Shown here piece after piece: positions 14,354-18,429 of a stretch of 18,429 nucleotides of DNA (its first letter is position 1; each line of letters opens with the position of its first letter). The notes beneath the pieces are model-generated. The model searched no databases. It was not told the origin of the DNA and saw nothing but the letters and a program-made list of their open reading frames with translations. The DNA comes from Prevotellaceae bacterium UBA1726 (GTDB lineage Bacteria; Bacteroidota; Bacteroidia; Bacteroidales; Bacteroidaceae), in contig DCIM01000051.1 in assembly GCA_002316005.1 (NCBI GenBank), positions 1 through 18,429 of the forward strand, given 5' to 3'. The translations under genes were made by a program, and so were the position numbers.

Positions 14354-15148
14354 ATGAAGAAAGTTTTCCGTTCCATCATTCTCCTTGCAGCCGTTGTTGC
14401 TTTGCTCGCAAGTTGTGCAAATTCAAAGAATTTCGCTTACTTTGAGAATATTGATGAAATCAGCCTTGCAGCATCAAAGGGCTTGTATGATGCGAAGATT
14501 ATGCCAAAGGACGAACTGACAATCACTGTCGGTGCATCAAATCCAGAGGCAGCAGCATCGTTCAACCTCACTTCAATGATGCAGAACAGTGGCGGTGCTA
14601 ATCAGGTAATGCAGAAGAACTACACCTATCTCGTTGAGAACGACGGTACAATCAACTTCCCACATCTCGGTCGTATTCATTGTGTTGGTATGACAAAGCT
14701 CGAACTTCAGAACTATATCACCGAGCAAATTGCACCTTATTTCTCTGCCGACGAGCATCCGATTGTTACTGTCCGCATGTCGAACTATCGCGTGACGGTG
14801 ATTGGTGAAGTTGGTGGCGCAAGAGTTGTTGATGTGAACTCAGAGAAGATGAGTGTCATTGAGGCGCTCGCCTCTGCTGGCGACCTTGGTCTTCATGGTA
14901 AGCGCGACAAGATTCTCCTCATCCGCGAGGATGCAACAGGCGAAAAGTCATCGCATATGCTTGATATCCATGATGCCAACATTCTCAACAGTCCTTACTA
15001 TTATGTACAGCAGAACGACATCATCTATGTCAACCCTGACAAGATCAAGGCAAGAACAGCAAACACCGACCCATCAATCAGCACTTATATCTCGTATGTA
15101 AGTTTCGCGCTGAGTCTGGCAACATTGATGGTTGGAATTTTCAAGTAA
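14354..15148 (+). CDS. Polysaccharide biosynthesis/export lipoprotein (Wza-like)
   Basis: Member of the outer-membrane polysaccharide export family (Poly_export plus SLBB domains), which forms the outer channel for capsule or exopolysaccharide. The product has 264 residues from the ATG at 14354. The signal peptide ends in the lipobox LLASC, with Cys21 as the lipidation site. Residues about 42-140 fit the Poly_export domain (IMPKDELTITVGASNPEA, then the NDGTINFPHLGRIHCVGMT and VTVRMSNYRVTVIGEV parts) and about 145-230 fit an SLBB domain (GEVGGARVVDV...QQNDIIYVNPDK). A hydrophobic segment near 246-262 could be a membrane-spanning end. The usual partner, a Wzc-like chain-length tyrosine kinase, and glycosyltransferases are not next to it; glmS, which feeds amino-sugar synthesis, is. 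Confidence 0.88.
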   Translation: MKKVFRSIILLAAVVALLASCANSKNFAYFENIDEISLAASKGLYDAKIMPKDELTITVGASNPEAAASFNLTSMMQNSGGANQVMQKNYTYLVENDGTINFPHLGRIHCVGMTKLELQNYITEQIAPYFSADEHPIVTVRMSNYRVTVIGEVGGARVVDVNSEKMSVIEALASAGDLGLHGKRDKILLIREDATGEKSSHMLDIHDANILNSPYYYVQQNDIIYVNPDKIKARTANTDPSISTYISYVSFALSLATLMVGIFK

Positions 15149-15153
15149 TACAT

Positions 15154-15183
15154 AGAGCCGAGGGGCATTGCCCTTTCGGCTCT
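15154..15183 (+). terminator. Hairpin after the export lipoprotein gene
   Basis: AGAGCCGA pairs perfectly with TCGGCTCT, and the inner GGGCA/TGCCC extends the stem with a bulge. It begins 6 bases after the stop codon, but no T-run follows (AATTATAATAA), so termination strength is uncertain and read-through to glmS is possible. Confidence 0.6.
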
Positions 15184-15254
15184 AATTATAATAAGGCCCT
15201 ATATGGATGAAGGGGCAATGGAACATTTTTAGGATAAGAAGATTGTAAACAATT

Positions 15255-17099
15255 ATGTGTGGAATTGTAGGATACATTGGAAAGAGAGATGCCTATCCCA
15301 TACTCATCAAAGGTCTGAAACGACTGGAGTATAGAGGATACGACAGTGCCGGTGTTGCAATGGCAAAACCTGACGGCACACTCAACATATACAAGGCAAA
15401 AGGCAAGGTCTCGGATTTAGAGGCATACTGTGCAGACAAGGACCTTACTGGTTCGGTAGGTATTGCTCACACACGCTGGGCAACCCACGGCGAACCATCA
15501 ACAGTAAACGCCCATCCGCATTACTCAGAGTCGAAGAGCCTTGCGATAATCCACAACGGAATCATTGAAAACTATGCAGAACTGAAGCGCGACCTCAAGG
15601 CAAAAGGAGTGGAGTTCCGCTCCGACACAGACACAGAGGTGCTCGTTCAACTCATAGAATACATAAAGAACAACCGCCAGTGCGATTTGCTCACAGCAGT
15701 CCGTATGGCATTGCATGTGGCAATCGGCGCTTACGCCATAGGACTTCTCGACAAGAACGATCCTAATCAGATTATCGCAGCCCGCAAGCAAAGTCCGCTC
15801 GTGGTGGGAATAGGCGAAGGCGAGTTCTTCATTGCCTCAGACGCAAGTCCTATCGTGGAATATACCGACCAGGTTGTGTATCTTGAGGACGGAAGCATTG
15901 CCGTTCTGCGACTCGACCAAGACCTGAAGGTTGTGGCAATCGATAATACGGAACTCAATCCGGAGGTACATACCGTTGACCTCGACCTTGGTCAGATTGA
16001 GAAAGGCGGTTTCGACCATTTCATGCTCAAGGAGATTTTCGAGCAACCGGAATGTATGGAGAATGCTTTCCGTGGACGAATCAACCGCGAGCAGTTGGAG
16101 GTGAAACTCGCTGCAATCGTTGATAACAAGGAACGACTCATGAACGCCCGCCGCATCATCATCGTAGCATGCGGAACCTCGTGGCACGCAGCACTCATCG
16201 GTCAGCAACTCATTGAGCGCTACTGCCAGATACCAGTATCAGTCGACTATGCCAGTGAGTTCCGCTATCGCCAGCCAGTCATCAACCCAGATGATGTGCT
16301 AATAGCGATAAGCCAGAGCGGAGAGACAGCCGACACACTTGCTGCCATTCAGTTGGCAAAGGAGAAGGGCGCATTCATCTACGGCATCACAAACACCATT
16401 GCGTCAAGTATCGCACGCGAATCAGATGCAGGTAGTTACATACATGTAGGACCAGAAATCAGTGTTGCCTCGACAAAGGCATTCACTGGTCAGGTGGCAG
16501 TGCTGACAATGTTTGCAATGGCACTTGCACACGAGAAAGGTTCTATCTCTGCGGACGAATATCACGATGTGGTTCGCGAACTGCTCAATATTCCTGAGAA
16601 GATTCGTGAAGTGCTGAAGTTGAACGATAGCATCAAACTCCTCAGTCGTAAGTTCACATATGTGCGCAACTTCCTCTACCTCGGCAGAAACTTCAGTTTC
16701 CCAGTGGCACTCGAAGGCGCACTCAAGATAAAGGAAATCAGTTACATCCAGGCAGAAGGCTATCCAATGGCCGAGATGAAACACGGACCAATCTCGCTCG
16801 TTGATTTCGAGATGCCTACAGTGGCACTCGCAATGAAGAACTCAATGTACGAGAAGGTTCGCTCAAACATACAAGAGGTGAAAGCCCGCAACGGATATGT
16901 CATTGCACTCGTCACAATAGGCGACAAGGCAATACGCGAGATAGCAGACGATGTGATAGAAATCCCTTCTACACTCGAATGCCTTGAACCGCTGCTCGAG
17001 ATTATCCCACTCCAACTCTTCGCCTATCATGTGGCAGTATGCAAGGGCAACAATGTCGACCAGCCACGCAACCTTGCAAAGTCGGTGACAGTGGAGTAG
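15255..17099 (+). CDS. glmS: Glutamine--fructose-6-phosphate aminotransferase (glucosamine-6-phosphate synthase)
   Basis: Makes glucosamine-6-phosphate from fructose-6-phosphate and glutamine, the first step to UDP-GlcNAc for peptidoglycan, lipopolysaccharide and capsule. The 614-residue product (E. coli 609) begins MCGIVGYIG, so Cys2 becomes the N-terminal catalytic nucleophile after Met removal. The glutaminase half has LEYRGYDSAGVA (24-35), HTRWATHGEPS (72-82), HNGIIENYAEL (100-110) and SDTDTEVL (123-130). Two SIS sugar-isomerase domains follow, with ACGTSWHAAL, ISQSGETADTLAAI, ALEGALKIKEISYIQAEGYP and EMKHGPISL. The end, PRNLAKSVTVE, is typical. The leader shows no glmS ribozyme-like sequence that I recognise. 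A PurF-like gene follows after 60 bases on the same strand. Confidence 0.98.
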   Translation: MCGIVGYIGKRDAYPILIKGLKRLEYRGYDSAGVAMAKPDGTLNIYKAKGKVSDLEAYCADKDLTGSVGIAHTRWATHGEPSTVNAHPHYSESKSLAIIHNGIIENYAELKRDLKAKGVEFRSDTDTEVLVQLIEYIKNNRQCDLLTAVRMALHVAIGAYAIGLLDKNDPNQIIAARKQSPLVVGIGEGEFFIASDASPIVEYTDQVVYLEDGSIAVLRLDQDLKVVAIDNTELNPEVHTVDLDLGQIEKGGFDHFMLKEIFEQPECMENAFRGRINREQLEVKLAAIVDNKERLMNARRIIIVACGTSWHAALIGQQLIERYCQIPVSVDYASEFRYRQPVINPDDVLIAISQSGETADTLAAIQLAKEKGAFIYGITNTIASSIARESDAGSYIHVGPEISVASTKAFTGQVAVLTMFAMALAHEKGSISADEYHDVVRELLNIPEKIREVLKLNDSIKLLSRKFTYVRNFLYLGRNFSFPVALEGALKIKEISYIQAEGYPMAEMKHGPISLVDFEMPTVALAMKNSMYEKVRSNIQEVKARNGYVIALVTIGDKAIREIADDVIEIPSTLECLEPLLEIIPLQLFAYHVAVCKGNNVDQPRNLAKSVTVE

Positions 17100-17159
17100 G
17101 GACACGACAAGGAAAAGAGATGATTTAAGAAAATAGTTATTAGAGAGACAAAAGTAACG

Positions 17160-18429
17160 ATGGAGCCGCTGAAACATGAATGTGGAGTTGCGATGATACG
17201 CCTCCTCAAACCACTTGAGTACTATCAACAGAAGTACGGTACATGGATGTACGGTTTGAACAAACTCTATCTGATGATGGAGAAACAGCACAACCGCGGA
17301 CAGGAAGGAGCCGGAATGGCTTGCTGCAAACTGCAGTGCGAACCAGGCACCGAGTATATGTTCCGCGAAAGAGCAGAAGGCAAAGATGCCATCACAAAGA
17401 TTTTCGCCGATGTGCATAAGAGCATCAAGAATGCTGCCGACGAAGATGCCGACATCAATGATGTGGAATATGCAAAGTCGCATCTGCCTTACGCAGGCGA
17501 ACTGCTGATGGGACATCTGCGCTACTCTACAACAGGCAAGAGCGGACTGACATTCGTTCATCCGTTCCTCCGCCGCAACAACTGGCGAGCAAAGAACCTC
17601 TGCCTCTGCGGTAACTTCAACATGACAAATGTAAGCGAGATTTTCGACAAACTGACCACGCAAGGACAGTACCCTCGAATCTACAGCGACACATACATAC
17701 TGCTTGAGCACATGGGCCACCGCCTTGACCGAGAGGCAGAGCGCAACTTCATCGCTGCTCATGCAATGGAACTTGAGAATCAGGAGATTACCGACTACAT
17801 CGACAACCACATGAAGATGTCGAATGTACTCAAGTCGACAATGAAGGAATACGACGGTGGATATGTCGTTTGTGGTATTACAGGAAGCGGCGAGATGTTC
17901 TCAATGCGCGACCCTTGGGGAATCCGCCCTGCATTCTACTATATCAACGATGAGATTGCAGTGCTTGCCTCAGAACGACCAGTGCTTCAGACAACATTCG
18001 ACCTGCAGTATGAGGACATCAAGGAACTTGATCCAGGTAATGCACTCATCATAAAGCGTAGCGGTGAGCACGCGATAAAGCGCATCCTCGACCAGAAGGG
18101 TGACTCAAGTTGCTCGTTTGAGCGCATCTATTTCTCACGCGGTTCTGATCAGGACATCTATCGCGAGAGAAAGCAGTTGGGAGCACAACTCACCGACTCA
18201 ATCATCAAGGCAGTAGAAGGTGATGTGAAGCATACCGTCTTCTCGTTCATCCCAAACACTGCTGAGGTGGCGTTCTACGGCATGTTGGATGGCGTGCGCG
18301 CGTATACGCAAAAGCATAAGGTGGAGAAACTGCAGTCGTTCGACCATACTCCAACAGAAGAGGAACTGAATGATATACTCAGTGAGTCGGTACGCTATGA
18401 GAAGATTGCGTGGAAGGACATCAAACTCC
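17160..18429 (+). CDS. PurF-like class II amidotransferase, 3' truncated by window end
   Basis: The first 423 codons of an amidophosphoribosyltransferase-like protein that continues past the window. The start MEPLKHECGVAM suggests a seven-residue leader before the nucleophile Cys8, as in propeptide-type PurF. Glutaminase features are HNRGQEGAGMA (44-54), MGHLRYSTTG (117-126), GNFNMTN (151-157), SDTYILLEH (176-184), DGGYVV (232-237), RDPWGIRPAFYY (250-261) and LASERPVL (269-276). Several depart from standard PurF: the oxyanion-hole Asn-Gly of HNGNLTN reads Asn-Phe here, and the PDSG-like segment of the phosphoribosyl domain reads IPNTAEVAFYG (364-374). An insertion near 60-110 is also unlike small PurF proteins. 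The PRPP-binding loop would lie beyond the window. It may be a divergent Bacteroidota paralogue rather than the purine enzyme, so no symbol is given. Confidence 0.85.
   Translation, partial: MEPLKHECGVAMIRLLKPLEYYQQKYGTWMYGLNKLYLMMEKQHNRGQEGAGMACCKLQCEPGTEYMFRERAEGKDAITKIFADVHKSIKNAADEDADINDVEYAKSHLPYAGELLMGHLRYSTTGKSGLTFVHPFLRRNNWRAKNLCLCGNFNMTNVSEIFDKLTTQGQYPRIYSDTYILLEHMGHRLDREAERNFIAAHAMELENQEITDYIDNHMKMSNVLKSTMKEYDGGYVVCGITGSGEMFSMRDPWGIRPAFYYINDEIAVLASERPVLQTTFDLQYEDIKELDPGNALIIKRSGEHAIKRILDQKGDSSCSFERIYFSRGSDQDIYRERKQLGAQLTDSIIKAVEGDVKHTVFSFIPNTAEVAFYGMLDGVRAYTQKHKVEKLQSFDHTPTEEELNDILSESVRYEKIAWKDIKL

Noticed and set aside
14348..15148. TTG at 14348 as start of the export lipoprotein.
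   Set aside because: The ATG at 14354 gives a normal MKK signal peptide; the TTG start adds only two residues.
15184..15254. A glmS ribozyme in the glmS leader.
   Set aside because: The leader is only about 70 bases after the preceding hairpin and shows none of the ribozyme core that I recognise; this ribozyme is known mainly from Gram-positive bacteria.
16863..17810. A 315-codon minus-strand ORF across the end of glmS and the PurF-like gene.
   Set aside because: It is antisense to two strongly recognised genes, is rich in Cys and His without any family motif, and spans their intergenic gap.

Overview
The window is a stretch of chromosome from a Bacteroidales bacterium, most likely Prevotella-like. 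The evidence is the gene order nuoA-B-CD-H-I-J-K-L-M-N with no nuoE, nuoF or nuoG, promoters of the TTTG / TAnnTTTG type used by the Bacteroidota primary sigma factor, a secreted multi-domain protein with a C-terminal sorting-like tail, a Porin_O_P family outer-membrane protein and Bacteroidales-type intergenic repeats. The genus is inferred.

Region 1 (1-10320) is a respiratory complex I operon on the plus strand. It starts inside the last codons of nuoA and runs through nuoB, a fused nuoCD, nuoH, nuoI, nuoJ, nuoK, nuoL, nuoM and nuoN to a strong intrinsic terminator. It encodes the membrane proton-pumping arm and the iron-sulfur connecting module (NuoB, CD, I), but not the NADH-oxidising NuoEFG module. 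Electrons therefore probably enter from a donor other than NADH through NuoI. The operon is interrupted twice by repeat-like non-coding DNA, at 2277-2446 and 5168-5286.

Region 2 (10321-13033) holds one gene for a secreted, Ig-like/chitobiase-C/PKD-domain protein with its own promoter and a long hairpin terminator. It is followed by about 350 bases of AT-rich DNA packed with TATAGC / GCTATA motifs and palindromes, for which I have no explanation.

Region 3 (12956-14353) holds a minus-strand Porin_O_P family porin with terminator and promoter. Its promoter region is shared with a divergent plus-strand lipoprotein gene.

Region 4 (14354-18429) is on the plus strand: a Wza-like polysaccharide export lipoprotein, glmS (glucosamine-6-phosphate synthase), and the first 423 codons of a divergent PurF-like amidotransferase that runs off the window end. 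GlmS and the PurF-like protein share the N-terminal-nucleophile glutaminase fold, so this may be the start of a glutamine-amidotransferase gene group.

No CRISPR array, tRNA, rRNA, prophage or transposase gene was seen. The points most worth a second look are the TATAGC cluster, the substituted residues in the PurF-like protein, the lost antiporter lysine in NuoM and the terminal-inverted-repeat element sitting between nuoCD and nuoH.
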